This document shows, piece after piece, positions 47,333-57,871 of a DNA stretch of 64,000 nucleotides. The position numbers and the translations under genes were made by a program. The stretch covers positions 24,041,870-24,105,869 of the forward strand of contig NC_091940.1 of the NCBI RefSeq assembly GCF_041260155.1, written 5' to 3'. Within the stretch, counting starts at the first letter, position 1. Each line of letters starts with the position of its first letter. Source of the DNA: Ptychodera flava (lineage: Eukaryota; Hemichordata; Enteropneusta; Ptychoderidae). The notes under the pieces are model-generated. The model was not told the DNA's origin, made no database searches, and saw only the letters and a program-made list of their open reading frames with translations.

Positions 47333-47528
47333 TTAGCTATTAGTTTGTACAGAAAGTAACGGTGTTGCTTCATTACATTTTTGTTGATATTGTTCTTTGA
47401 GACGTTTTTCAAGCAAATGTCGAGGACAAATTACGCCAGGACTGGGACCCCGGACCCACCGCACGAGACACCATTGCTGAGCACGGGTAGATCTTGACCG
47501 GAAACGAAAACTCTTAGCCACTCCATCA
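47333..47528 (-). CDS. Candidate terminal exon on the minus strand, unknown protein
   Basis: On the minus strand an acceptor, CCATTTATTTTCAG, is followed by 64 codons to TAA, including DGVAKSFRFRSRSTRAQQWC, LVRWVRGPSPGVICPRHLLE and KRLKEQYQQKCNEATPLLSV. The stretch is basic and protein-like. The same frame stays open upstream to 47788 with a hydrophobic start (MLLLFVVVVHIYA), so an unspliced 151-residue frame is an alternative. No family is recognised and no phase-matched upstream exon was found. It could be chance. Confidence 0.3.
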
Positions 47529-47985
47529 CTGAAAATAAATGGGTTAATAATCGAATATGAAGCATTTGATCTATTGAAACATGTATATTTGGTTTTAATG
47601 CAAATTATAATCATTTTAACGTATCTGCATTCAGTTTGAAATGGCTTAATTCCTTTCGACGAAAGGCTACGACGGGATTGAGCACTGTTACGGTGTCTTC
47701 CATGAGTAAACGAAACCAAAGTACTTGGGTTGTTCATCATGTCATATTTTGCATAAATGTGGACAACAACAACAAAGAGTAGCAACATATGAGTAAGTTG
47801 CCCTGGTTGCTACACAGTCAGATATCAACATGTTATAGTTTTTGCACATTTTAAAATTATTCTTTCATTTCACCTTTAAATGTGATGATTGACCGATCGG
47901 CGGTCAAACTAGTCGTTTTTTTCAGTCAGTAAAACACAGTTTTACCACAATTTTATTCACATGGTCAGTGGTAACAGCTGCTCAA

Positions 47986-48702
47986 GTAAGTTAATGCATG
48001 GGTGTTTGTACCCATCAAGCCCAAAAGTAAGAAAATGATCAGTTATCTTTAAAAACCACGCGATTTGATTGATATTTGGCCTAATTATTGGAATTATTAA
48101 ATTCTTTAAAATTAATGTCTGCCTAAATCTTGACGAGTTGAGTCACGTGACCAAATCTGATATTTTCCGCCAAAATTTATGTCTTTATTAATTTTAATAT
48201 TCCAACCGTAACCCGTTAAATTTTCTTGATTTTCTCTGCACTTTTGGAAACAACATCTATCATATTCTTTCAAAAATACATGGCACTTATGAAACTCTAT
48301 CTATACTTCTTTCTGATATTCAAAATATTCATGTAAAACGTCAAAAATATGTATTTGTTGTTTTTTTGTGAAGAAATGTTATTCAAAATTCAATAATTTT
48401 GCATATACCACTAGTTCCAACACAAGTTCCTATCCCATTGTACATTAATTGGTCATAATATTTTAAATATTTTGATGTTTAACGGTTGGAATATTCAGTA
48501 TTTGCAATATACAATTTTGGCGGGAAAATAATAGATTATGGTCATGTGATCTGACTTAGGTAATATATTATGATAAATTTCAACTTAATCAAATGCAAAA
48601 ATATTTCTGGCAATTTTCAGAATTTTCTGACCAGGTCTGATTAAAAAGTATGTTCAAACTGATTTTACATGTATGTATGCCTATGCCCATGCATTAACAT
48701 AC
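47986..48702. mobile_element. Inverted-repeat element, 717 bp
   Basis: GTAAGTTAATGCATGGG at the left is inverted as CCCATGCATTAACATAC at the right. Inner matches include GTCACGTGACC..CGCCAAAATT near 48150 against AATTTTGGCGGGAAAATAAT..GTCATGTGATC near 48510, and TATTCCAACCGT against ACGGTTGGAATA. An old fold-back MITE is likely. Confidence 0.7.
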
Positions 48703-50425
48703 CTGAGTGTGTGAAGAATGTTCCCTAATGATCGGACGCCGCTCCATGTAATCACCTCGATGTCAAAATTACGGTGAATGGAAATTTATAAATAGTATTC
48801 AGAATAAGTGACAAAGAAAACCGAGAGAAATAGACAATATGCGATGACACATTCATATACACAGGGTGTCAGCAGATATATCTTGTCTGTACTATAAATA
48901 CATGTGTCATTATTCACTGCATAAACATGCAAAAATGTTCATATGCTTCAAATAAATGTTCACCCTTCCGCGTGTAACCACTGTCGCCCGTAGATGCTTT
49001 CTACCAACAGTGCTTGTCTTTCATCAGGTTGCGTAACTTTGGGGAGTATAGGTAAGCGATATATATACACTGTGCTACAATTCATTCTCTACTCTAAAAT
49101 ACTCCCAGGAACAAAGTAGGTTGTACACAATACCATATTTCGCTCTTGTGTAGAAGTATGCACATAAAATCTATTGTCTGGCTTTGTGAATGTATGAGAC
49201 CCTCGCGTGCGCGATTTTTAAACGGCATAATGCTAACTTTCGATGATTTTTTTCACTCTTATTATTTTGTACATCGATTGCAAATTCTTATTCTACACCC
49301 AAAAGAATGTTGAAATATACACCGTTTAGGTTGCCAACATAGTGTCTATTTGTGTAAAATGCCCTCAGTCTGTTATTGTTTACATTTGAATTCTAGTCTG
49401 GACCAGAATTCATTTATAAACGATAACAATGCAATTTACCCATGTTCAGGGTGAGTTGACAAGCTGAATACTGTGTATATCAACATGCTTTGGGGAGTAG
49501 AACAAGAAATTATGGTTGAAGCAAAAATATTGAAAAAAATCCATCAAAAGTTTGCATTACTGGTCCTTTCACGAACAAGCACGTTTATACATTCGTGCGT
49601 CTGTTATGCATGGACATTTCAGTGTGGCAGATCGACCCCAGTTTCTGATTGAGAAATCTACGATAAAACTCTCAGTCGATACGACAGACCTAATAAAGGC
49701 ACAGAAGCCGATGGTTGTAAATTAGGTTTGTAATTTATTACGGGGTCGTGGGCTAACCTTCAATTCACTTGGACCCAGAAAAGATGCTTTCAGCTTTGCT
49801 TCATATGAATGGTTGCTTTTTGATCTCATGATACTAATAATAGACACCCAACATTCGGCTCCCGTTCCCATGACAATTATCAGTGGTTATTTTGGTGAAT
49901 AAACACAGTCTTTGCACCACTACAAGCACAGACCGAACGGAAGCATTAAACGTTGATAAGGGCAACCCGCATTATGAAGTTAAAAGCCTGAAAATTACAA
50001 CACAATATAAAAGTGGCGAATACAGCTGATGTATTTCAAGACGGGGTCGTAGCATTTGACACGGAAATATTTGATATAAAATATTTGAATAAGAATAGTA
50101 CTTAAAACAAACTCGAAAAAAGAACGATTTGGGAAAGAGACAAAGTGGTACTTGGCACCCTACACCAATCGCACGTAATTATAACCATATTATACGCCTT
50201 TAACATATACATGAATTAGTAAGTGCACACATCTTACAATGACTGTACACTGTTCGTGAGATCTGAGAAGAGTTTGCCGACAAGTAAAGCCACTCTACCT
50301 TACGACGGAGGAAAGCTGATGGAATATATACCATTCCATATACATATAAGCTTACTTTCAGGCCCTCAGGTGAATTTGCAATAAGCGCGATCCCAGAGCT
50401 GCAACCATGGCTAGTATTTTGATAG
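48703..50425. other. Intergenic, nothing recognised
   Basis: No exon with family support and no element ends were found on either strand. Confidence 0.4.
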
Positions 50426-50793
50426 TAAGGTAGAATGCGCCTCGAGGACAAATAGTCGGACCCTCAAGCTTTTACGATTCTTTTCTGATCAACCCACTTG
50501 TGGGGGCTCATTTTATAGCTCTTGGTGTAAGAAAAATTGTCACCGTCTTAGTTTTTCGAAAATGGAAAATTTTATATTTCTCCATACTATGGTAGAGTTA
50601 ACACAGGGATGGCGGCCTTTTTGAATGTCAAATATCGGTAAATCTTGGGTAATTTGTTTCTCTAGTATAAAAATTTGCACGGTGACCCCCGACTTTTATT
50701 CTTGATTTTGAAAGAGTAAGATTGCAAGATTGCTTGGAGAAAGTTGGAGAAAATGTTTAAGTCTTCACTTTTGAGGCGCATACTACACCTTAC
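50426..50793 (-). mobile_element. MITE family TTAAGGTA, copy 4, upstream of the NXPE gene
   Basis: Reverse orientation: it begins TAAGGTAGAATGCGCCTCGA and ends GAGGCGCATACTACACCTTA, the best-preserved inverted ends of the family. The interior includes GGGATGGCGGCC and AATTTGTTTCTCTAGTA. Its right end lies 212 bases before the NXPE start codon. Confidence 0.85.
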
Positions 50794-51005
50794 GTCACTT
50801 CTGTGACCAGTCTAAATGTTGTCACGTCATCGGTGTCGCCACTCAAGATGTAAAAAGTTACCGTTCATTATATATCTCCCATCATTTCTACGTGCCTCAT
50901 AATAACTGAAAGCTCTCTTACCAAAAGACGAAAGGCGAAGTCCGACAAGTTCAGCGGGCATTGCTGAGGACTATACCAAACAATTGACATCCTGCATCGA
51001 GCAAC

Positions 51006-51134
51006 ATGAAGAATGGAGCCCAGAGAGTGTCGAAATCAAACAACCAACCATATTCGCTATGCACAGTGTGTAAAGTATCTCGCTTGTTCCCTCTGGTTTT
51101 AGGAGTATTTCTCGGAGCTATTATCCAGGAAATG
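51006..51134 (+). CDS. NXPE exon 1 (signal anchor)
   Basis: ATG at 51006 has an in-frame TGA 21 bases upstream. It encodes 43 residues: a basic, Ser/Asn-rich start, two Cys, then LFPLVLGVFLGAIIQEM. The positive N-side charge fits a type II orientation. Donor ATG|GTAAGT. Confidence 0.85.
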
Positions 51135-54100
51135 GTAAGTCGTAATTCTAGTAATAACTCACCAAATTAAAGACAGGGCGAGTAAAAGAGAGAGTGGTGG
51201 ACACATATGAGTGCTTACTCCTAATGGCCAAGGAGTGGTATGCTTTATTTCATATTGTGGATTGTATCAAAAAAAATTTTAAGTATCATTTGGGTACTAT
51301 ACCTCTAAACAACCAAACGAACAAACAAACACCGTTCTTTATTGACAGACAACACAAAAATAACTCTTTATTGGTTCTTTATTGTATATGGAAATACTTA
51401 TACGTTACAAAAAACAAATGCGTATAAACAAATAAGCGAGGAGCCAGAGTTCCATGTGTACGAATTCCTTAACATCTCTGATACTGGTACTCTGTATTTT
51501 AGATCACATTAGCTCCTTAACATTACCTTTAAGGAGTAAATACTGCTTTAATTTTTAGACATTCTGTCGCTTCTTAGGCATATTACCTATAACAAAGTTG
51601 ATGTAAATGTATATTTACCATTGTTCGGCAATTTTACAATGGAAACTAGTTGTATGTGATTTCTTCCCATCCTGTCAGCTGCCGAACTGCCAAACCATAA
51701 TTCTGTCCGCCATGTCGTTCAGATGGTGTAATTTTTTCCATACTACTACATTTACCGTATGTTTGTTCGTTTGTTTTTTTCTTCGTCTTAGTCTTGGTTT
51801 GGCTCTGTCAAGTCTACACTGTACTTCAGCAGTGACACTACGCTAGTTGGAAGCACACAGTGCCCGTCAACCGTCGATAAGGTATACCTGGACACAATGC
51901 CTGCCAGATCACATCCCAACTTTTCAGACATTGAGATCGGTGCTTTGAACGCCCAACCTACGAACGGAAAACCTTTCACCTCTCATCTCACGAATCTTGC
52001 AGTCACCTCACCGGTTACTTCCAGGTACAGCAGTTGATTATAGTTACCCCTTCTCTCGCAGTAAGCTTCATCTGTGGCTATCGGGTTAAGACTATGTGCA
52101 TACTATAAGACATTAAAAACTTATGTGATTTGTCATTGACTTTAGGTGCCAAGATATAGCTAAGCATTGCGACTATATCGGTTTGACCCGATAGTGATAG
52201 TGTATAGTAGTATGTGCCGCCACAAGAAAGGCGCCTGAAATAACTACGTTGTTGCAAACACTCATCTAGTTTCCTTGGTAACAATGTTCATTTTGAATCA
52301 AATCACCTGAAAGGAAGGTGCTCGGTTCTCTGATTGTATTTTGTCCAAAAACGTAACTTTAATCACATAAAACAAGAGAAGAAACTGTGATAAATGTGAA
52401 AGTTAATATGCTTTGGTGCGCGTGAGATGTCTGCTTATAATATTAATATTCAGCTTAGCATTGAGTTTTTCTAAATATATTTATTTTCACAATGCAGATG
52501 GGACCTTCGAGGGAGCGGGAACGCGTCTCTGTTTTCCCAAGGTGATATTATCGAGGCAGTGATTGAGACATTCGATACCAACGGTCAAAGACGTCGTGTT
52601 GGCGGAGACTTCTTCTTTGCCTCGATGTCAAACACAAAACTGCAGAAGTCTACCGCCGGGAGGGTGGTCGATCACGGTAATGGCACTTACAGGGTGTATT
52701 TCTACGCTGGTTGGACTGGACCTGCTACTGCAAGGATTATATTAGTACATCCACGCGAGGCAGTTAACTGGATCGAAAACGTGTACAGACGCAAAGAAAG
52801 GCGTGTGGACTGGACTGGGCGGTTTGAGAACAAGACATCCAGCGAAGACAGCACATGCTACGTTCTGGGTGACTCAGCCTGTAAAAACAGATGCGTGTAC
52901 AGCAACGTCAACGCTATTGGAAATACAGCATTTGTCTGTGACAAGCCAGAGAATTTAACTTGTGAAGATATAGTTACCATTAAATCTCAGAGTTAGCACG
53001 TTGAAGATTTACGTCAACCAAGCGCTCGCAGAGGATAAGAAATTTTTGTTTGAAAGGTAAGGTTTGGTGGCGACTCTCTAGCAATATGACAACACACAAT
53101 AACTGCTCTAAATGATTATACGTGAGCGAGTGTGCGCATTCATGCAAGCGAACAAATTAGAGAAACTATGTACTTTTCAACTAGGAAATCGCAAAATATT
53201 TAATTGACATGATGTGAAATTACTTTACACTGACCCTTCTCTAATTATTCACCGATATTTCGAACCAGTTGATAATCCATACCAGACGTAATCAATCAAA
53301 GCAATTTCTATCTAAGATGAAAAGAAACCCCCCTAATCCTATATTTTCAAAAAGCAGAGAATCTTAAGTTTAGTATAATGGTAGCAACAGTTTACTCGAA
53401 GGATGACGGGGTGTATATTTGGGACAAAAAACCTGAATTGTGGTATTAATGATAAAAATTAATTTCAGTAATAAACTTGACACTATTTTCTGAAATGCAA
53501 GATTTCATTTGAAAGAAGAGTATATGTATAAAAAATTACTATTTTATTTTGCATTATCTATAATCTTCAGTTTAAAATGGTATGGGTTGAAAGACTGGCA
53601 CTTAAAAAGTTATTTTAAAACATGATTAGCAAAATTAAAGTACCTCGTATTTAAAATGTAAGAATTTTATTGCCAAACAAAACATCACTTTATTATATAG
53701 CATCGAAAGAACAGAATGTGAAAATTTAAGAAAATTTGACCCAGCCAGAGTGGATTTAAATTCTTTGGAAATCCTGAAATTTGGAGAAGAGAGAAGCTAA
53801 GAAATCGGGTGATTCGCATACATTTGCATAATTAACATTTTGTCACGCAACTTATGACTGCTTGACAAGCTAAGAGGTGAACCCAACCAATCTTTTAATC
53901 TTAAAATGGAGTGCATGTTTGCAAACAAGTGATTTTTGAGTATAGTACGCCGGCCATTAAAGAACCTAAAAGATCTTTGCTATGGGTATAACCAGAACTC
54001 CACATACGACCATAGTCTAATACCTTCATTTTTTATAAGACATCGTACACATCATCACAAGTCTATTATTTTTTAAACCTCTTTCATTTCGGTCCCTCTC

Positions 54101-55806
54101 CTTTCACCTCTATTTATCTATGTACATATATCTTTTCAGCATTATGACATGCTGTCGAGGGTAATCTGCAACCATGGACTACTCCAACACTATGACAATC
54201 AGTAAACTGCATGGTATTCATTGAGTTACGGACACTCTCATATTGCACTTAATGTAATCTTATGTATGCATAGATATCAAATGTAAAGCAGTAATTCTTG
54301 GTATTTTATTTTTCTCCAGGCCTTATATCATGATGTCATTGGCTGACAATCCACGCCATCTCACAATACGAGGTAATCTTCTAGGTTTCGTTTCTTGTTT
54401 CCTTTCGTTGTTCATCCATAGACATGACAATTACAATTTTGAACCTAGAGTAACAATAGGCTGCATATTGTCAAAATATACCCACATCGCAGATGGTTTT
54501 TTTTTATTTGCGTGTGTTTTTAAGAGGTAATATTTAGACTAGACTGTTCTTCGTAAAACTGCTGTGTTCAGCCACTTTACTAAATCAGATCACAGTCCTC
54601 TCATCACTGTGATCAGGGTAAGGTATTCGACTGTCTGTATTTGTATTTGCACGGTATAACCACATTCATTTCAGGGACTGTGTGCAGATGGACTGTAGTA
54701 CAACTGAATTTGCACTTGGAACTCTAAATGTATCAAAGCACAAATATGTTCATTGGTAATTCAGATCACACCTGTGCAAGACTGGAAGGAATTAAGTGGT
54801 CCTATATGACATCAGAGCTTGTCTTCGGTTTGTGTATTTCTTTTCACCTGGGCGTGGTTGGATTTGAAGATCTGTCGGAGGAAGGATGGCTAGAGCGGCA
54901 CCCTTTACCAATAAAATATGTGGTCGCTTGGTCGTCTCCTGACAATTGCGCATGCATCTGTCCCCCCCCCCCCCCCCCGATTTCTTTATCAATACTATGA
55001 ACTAATTCACAATTTCAGAAACGAACGCAAGTCTTGAACAAGAAGATGACACTGACCATCTACCGGCTTGTGGGGCAGATCTTCCGATACCGGTATCTGA
55101 CGGTTTCTGGGTAAACAGACTTTTGTGGGCATCACTCGTCTGCAAGGCACGCCATTGGACCATCACAGAAATTCGACGGTGCCTCAAGGACAAGACTGTT
55201 CTAATGCTCGGGGATTCGACAGTCAGGCAATTGCATGAAGTCATCACAGATGTGTTGAAGGAGAAATCACTGCCAAGTTTGACATCCCGATCGTGGACAA
55301 ACAGCGCTTACAATGCAACCTTGACTTTCCACTTTCACGCACTGCAAGTTGGTAGTTCCACGATAAACTTTTGGCGCCAGAAATTCGAAAGCGACGTGAT
55401 TGACAGCATACCAGCTACGGAGTGCAACACTGTGATAGTCTTGAGCATTTCTTACCACTTCGCATCCTGGACCAAGGACTCTTACAGGGAAAGGCTTCTC
55501 TGCGTACGCAGGGCAATCCTTCGCTTCAAGTCCCGCTGTCCTGATTCTACAGTCATTGTGAAAAGTACCCATCCTAGAGATCATAGACTTGATCAGGCGT
55601 ACATTCACAGCAGTGACTGGATAATGTATGATATGAATAGGATGATGCGATCTATATTAGGAGGCATTGCTGTGAGCTTTCTCGATGTATATGACATGTC
55701 GCTGGCTCATTTTGCTTGGAACAATGTTCATATGCCACTGGAAAGTGTCATCCGACAGCAGGCAGACATGTTGCTTTCATATATATGTCCTTATTTTAAT
55801 TCTTAA
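51006..55806 (+). CDS. NXPE family protein (neurexophilin and PC-esterase domain), five exons, apparent frameshift in exon 3
   Basis: The joined product is about 586 residues against roughly 550 for vertebrate NXPE proteins. Order: a short cytosolic N terminus, a signal-anchor helix (about 27-41), a filamin/neurexophilin-like region with HGNGTYRVYFYAGW and several Cys, then a C-terminal PC-esterase domain with KDKTVLMLGDSTVRQ (nucleophile Ser about 391 in the joined model) and NNVHMP (His about 562) before the final SYIC. The PC-esterase class includes acyl-esterases and acyltransferases; a Golgi-lumen or cell-surface role on glycans is family inference and the substrate is unknown. In exon 3 the frame must shift by one base near 52994 to reach the next exon; read literally, a TAG ends the protein after 286 residues. 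This is a sequencing error, an allelic break or a pseudogene. The start is set by an in-frame TGA at 50985. Confidence 0.88.
51792..52024 (+). CDS. NXPE exon 2 (stem region)
   Basis: Acceptor TTCTTCGTCTTAG; donor TCC AG|GTACAG. It encodes 77 residues rich in Ser, Thr and Pro with an NFS glycosylation sequon, a typical luminal stem. Phase 0 in, phase 2 out, agreeing with exons 1 and 3. Confidence 0.85.
52498..53056 (+). CDS. NXPE exon 3 (neurexophilin/filamin-like region), frameshifted near 52994
   Basis: Acceptor TTTTCACAATGCAG. It reads WDLRGSGNASLFSQGDIIEA, then GGDFFFASMSNTKL, GRVVDHGNGTYRVYFYAGW, and the Cys-rich TCYVLGDSACKNRCVYSN to ENLTCEDIVTIKSQS and TAG at 52994-52996. From 52995 the frame one base later reads STLKIYVNQALAEDKKFLFE and ends with AG at donor GTAAGG, in the phase exon 4 needs. 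One extra T in GAGTTAGCAC explains both. The other two frames at exon 4 contain stops. Confidence 0.8.
53300..53955 (-). mobile_element. MITE family TTAAGG-GCTGCA, copy 2 (in NXPE intron 3)
   Basis: Reverse orientation relative to 20581. Shared phrases are ATATTTTCAAAAAGCAGAGA, GACCCAGCCAGAGTGGA and AAATTCTTTGGAAAT. Both termini are eroded. Confidence 0.7.
54320..54372 (+). CDS. NXPE exon 4 (53-bp exon)
   Basis: Acceptor TTTTTCTCCAG; donor CGA G|GTAATC. It encodes PYIMMSLADNPRHLTIR between two split codons. Only one of three frames is open, and that frame joins exon 5 as TIRETNASLEQED. Confidence 0.8.
54962..54978 (+). repeat. Poly-C run before NXPE exon 5
   Basis: About 17 consecutive C, 40 bases upstream of the last acceptor. 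Confidence 0.9.
55019..55806 (+). CDS. NXPE exon 5 (PC-esterase domain, stop)
   Basis: Acceptor CACAATTTCAG. It reads ETNASLEQEDDTDHLPACGA, DLPIPVSDGFWVNRLLWASL, then KDKTVLMLGDSTVRQLHEVI, the Gly-Asp-Ser nucleophile block. The end has FLDVYDMSLAH, WNNVHMPLESVIRQQADMLL and SYICPYFNS before TAA. All are family landmarks, with the histidine expected near the C terminus. This exon alone identifies the family. Confidence 0.95.
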
Positions 55807-55886
55807 TTGCAATTTCTGTAATTGTTATCATATTAATATATAAAACTTAAATTTTGAACAGTATTGATCCATTCACAAGGAGAAAT

Positions 55887-55892
55887 AATAAA
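55887..55892 (+). terminator. Candidate poly(A) signal for the NXPE gene
   Basis: AATAAA lies 81 bases after the stop codon, just before a (TTTA)n tract. Confidence 0.55.
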
Positions 55893-55956
55893 TCAAGCAT
55901 ATATTCAATGCACGGAAACTACAATCATTTTACCCGCTGATATAAGTTCCCAGAAT

Positions 55957-56007
<51 letters not shown>

Positions 56008-56012
56008 TTTCC
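55957..56012 (+). repeat. (TTTA)n microsatellite
   Basis: About fourteen perfect TTTA repeats, just beyond the NXPE gene end. Confidence 0.95.
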
Positions 56013-56322
56013 CACTTTCTTATTTATCAATGCACTCACGTATTGGTGAGATAGCTAGACGAAAAGTTCTAGTCCAAATGACTTACTAGACAATTTGCCC
56101 CAAACTCTAATGAGTCGAATGAGACTTTTGAAGCTAGCCTTTCGCAATACGTTTGGCCAACACTAAGAAACAGTAACATTGCGTATGTGAAAGAGTAACG
56201 TTTTGCCGGTAATCTTTACGAGAGTGGCATGTCAGACAAGTGCGTTGTCTATTATTATGTGACGACTGCAAAAATATATGATGAATTGAACCCGACTTTT
56301 TAAACGATTAACGGTTTCGAGC

Positions 56323-56528
56323 TTACATGTACTTCGGACACTTTGAAAGACAGGTAGCTTGCGATGAAAAGCCCTCCGGGCCACAGAAACGATCGACACT
56401 GCAAGGTTCACTAACTTGCTTGCGTGAACTAAGTTTGCACACTTCTATGCTGTAGTTCTCGCGAGATTGAAATTCACAATAACGCGCAATCAGACACCAA
56501 TAATGCATGCGACATGGGCATTCGGCAT
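56323..56528 (-). CDS. Candidate Cys-rich terminal exon on the minus strand
   Basis: On the minus strand TTATTTTGACTATAG is followed by about 67 codons to TAA with nine Cys: AECPCRMHYWCLIARYCEF, then SIEVCKLSSRKQVSEPC, CSVDRFCGPEGFSSQATC and LSKCPKYM. The Cys spacing looks like a disulfide-rich extracellular domain. No upstream exon could be joined with confidence; a frame at about 57390-57482 with a hydrophobic start and CYSC is one candidate. Family and function are unknown. Confidence 0.35.
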
Positions 56529-56939
56529 CTATAGTCAAAATAATTTATATATTTGCCACTACGATACGCACTTCTTTGTCATGGCCTTTAGCACAACACC
56601 AAAGGTCACAGGCTAACAAATTTATGAGGTTTTTCGATAAAATCTCATAAGGGAAGTGGTTAAAGAATGTAAACAGGCGGCAAGAAACCAAGCTTACCAA
56701 ATCTCTAAGACCTGCAAAGGCGGCGTACTTTTAGCGTAGTCTACTTGACTGTGATTTTAGTAATTGTGCATTTGCTTAATTTTGATATTAAGTTTCACAG
56801 CACTTTACAGTGTTACTTTACATTGTGCAGCTATTATTATTGGCTGGCAAAAGTGCCCTAGTACTTTTGCAATATTTTCATCATAACAAGTGACCCTAAA
56901 TACGAGCAAACCTACGAAATAATTGATTCTATCGATCTC

Positions 56940-56997
56940 ATACCACCTTTACTGACCTCTTGACCGGGCCCGGTCAAGAGGTCAGTAAAGGTGGTAT
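56940..56997. repeat. Perfect 58-bp palindrome with no spacer
   Basis: The arms are exact reverse complements for 29 bases each, meeting at GGG|CCC. The left arm ends TGACCTCTTGACCGGG; the right begins CCCGGTCAAGAGGTCA. With one bulged base the pairing continues for about five more. Confidence 0.97.
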
Positions 56998-57871
56998 TGA
57001 GAAGTAGTACTTCTGGTAAGACCACAGTTGCTCGTTTGAAAAAAACACGGTGAAGTGACGACTTTGCTCAACAAAAAAGTCGTGATCTCTGTTGAGATTT
57101 TTTGGTTCTCGAGAAACTTTTTGGGTCAAGCGAATCTTATGGAGGCGTCGTTATAGTTAGTTTTTATGTACGTTTTGGTGTAACACATGCTGTTGGTTTA
57201 CACATTTTCACATTTTCAGATCGATAAGAATCTTCAAAATTTTCAAATACTGTATTAACTAACGCGGCTTATGCTGAAATCGGCCGCCAGAGTGACAAGT
57301 CAGGATATTATAAAACTTAAACTCATTTTGTTATCGAAGTACTCATTCACAATGCCAATTGTGCAAGAATAACAATGTATTGTCACGGAGTACCTATTGT
57401 CTCTAGTCAACGCAACTGACCCATTTTGACCTATGATACTCTGAAACAAACTTAAAAGAATGGCCAGTCCTACATCATCCAAATTTTGAAAGAACAGACA
57501 AGTTAGTGACCTTCGAATGGTGTCAATACCAAATGCTTCAGAGAACTGCCGACATAAAATCTAACATTAAATTGTGAGAGTAGTCTGTAGGGCTACTGTT
57601 CTCTGCAGACCACAAAATTGATCTCCGGATTTCACAAGTTAAAATATACGTGTGCACTCTTGCAATTTCTCAACGTCAACTTGTAGTTGGACCAAGTCAA
57701 TGTTACGGAGTTAGGCTTTGGGTTATCTACTGCTAGTTAGATTACTTCTACGAACGGTAGAATAGCGCTACTTAGTAACTTCCTTCTTATTGCAAATGCT
57801 GTTCAAAAATATTTACCTACTTTGGAATTTTGGTTTGTCGCAGGTCTATGCATCTATTTCTAATGTTATTG

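Noticed and set aside
50200..50451. 83-codon minus-strand frame
   Set aside because: It runs into the MITE at 50426 and has no family or splice support.
52994..52996. TAG as the true end of a short NXPE protein
   Set aside because: The catalytic domain downstream is well preserved and joins in phase once a single base is skipped, so a genuine stop here is less likely than an indel.
54671..54745. Extra NXPE exon after the acceptor TTCATTTCAG
   Set aside because: Every frame compatible with exon 4 meets a stop, whereas exon 4 to exon 5 joins directly and gives the expected family sequence.
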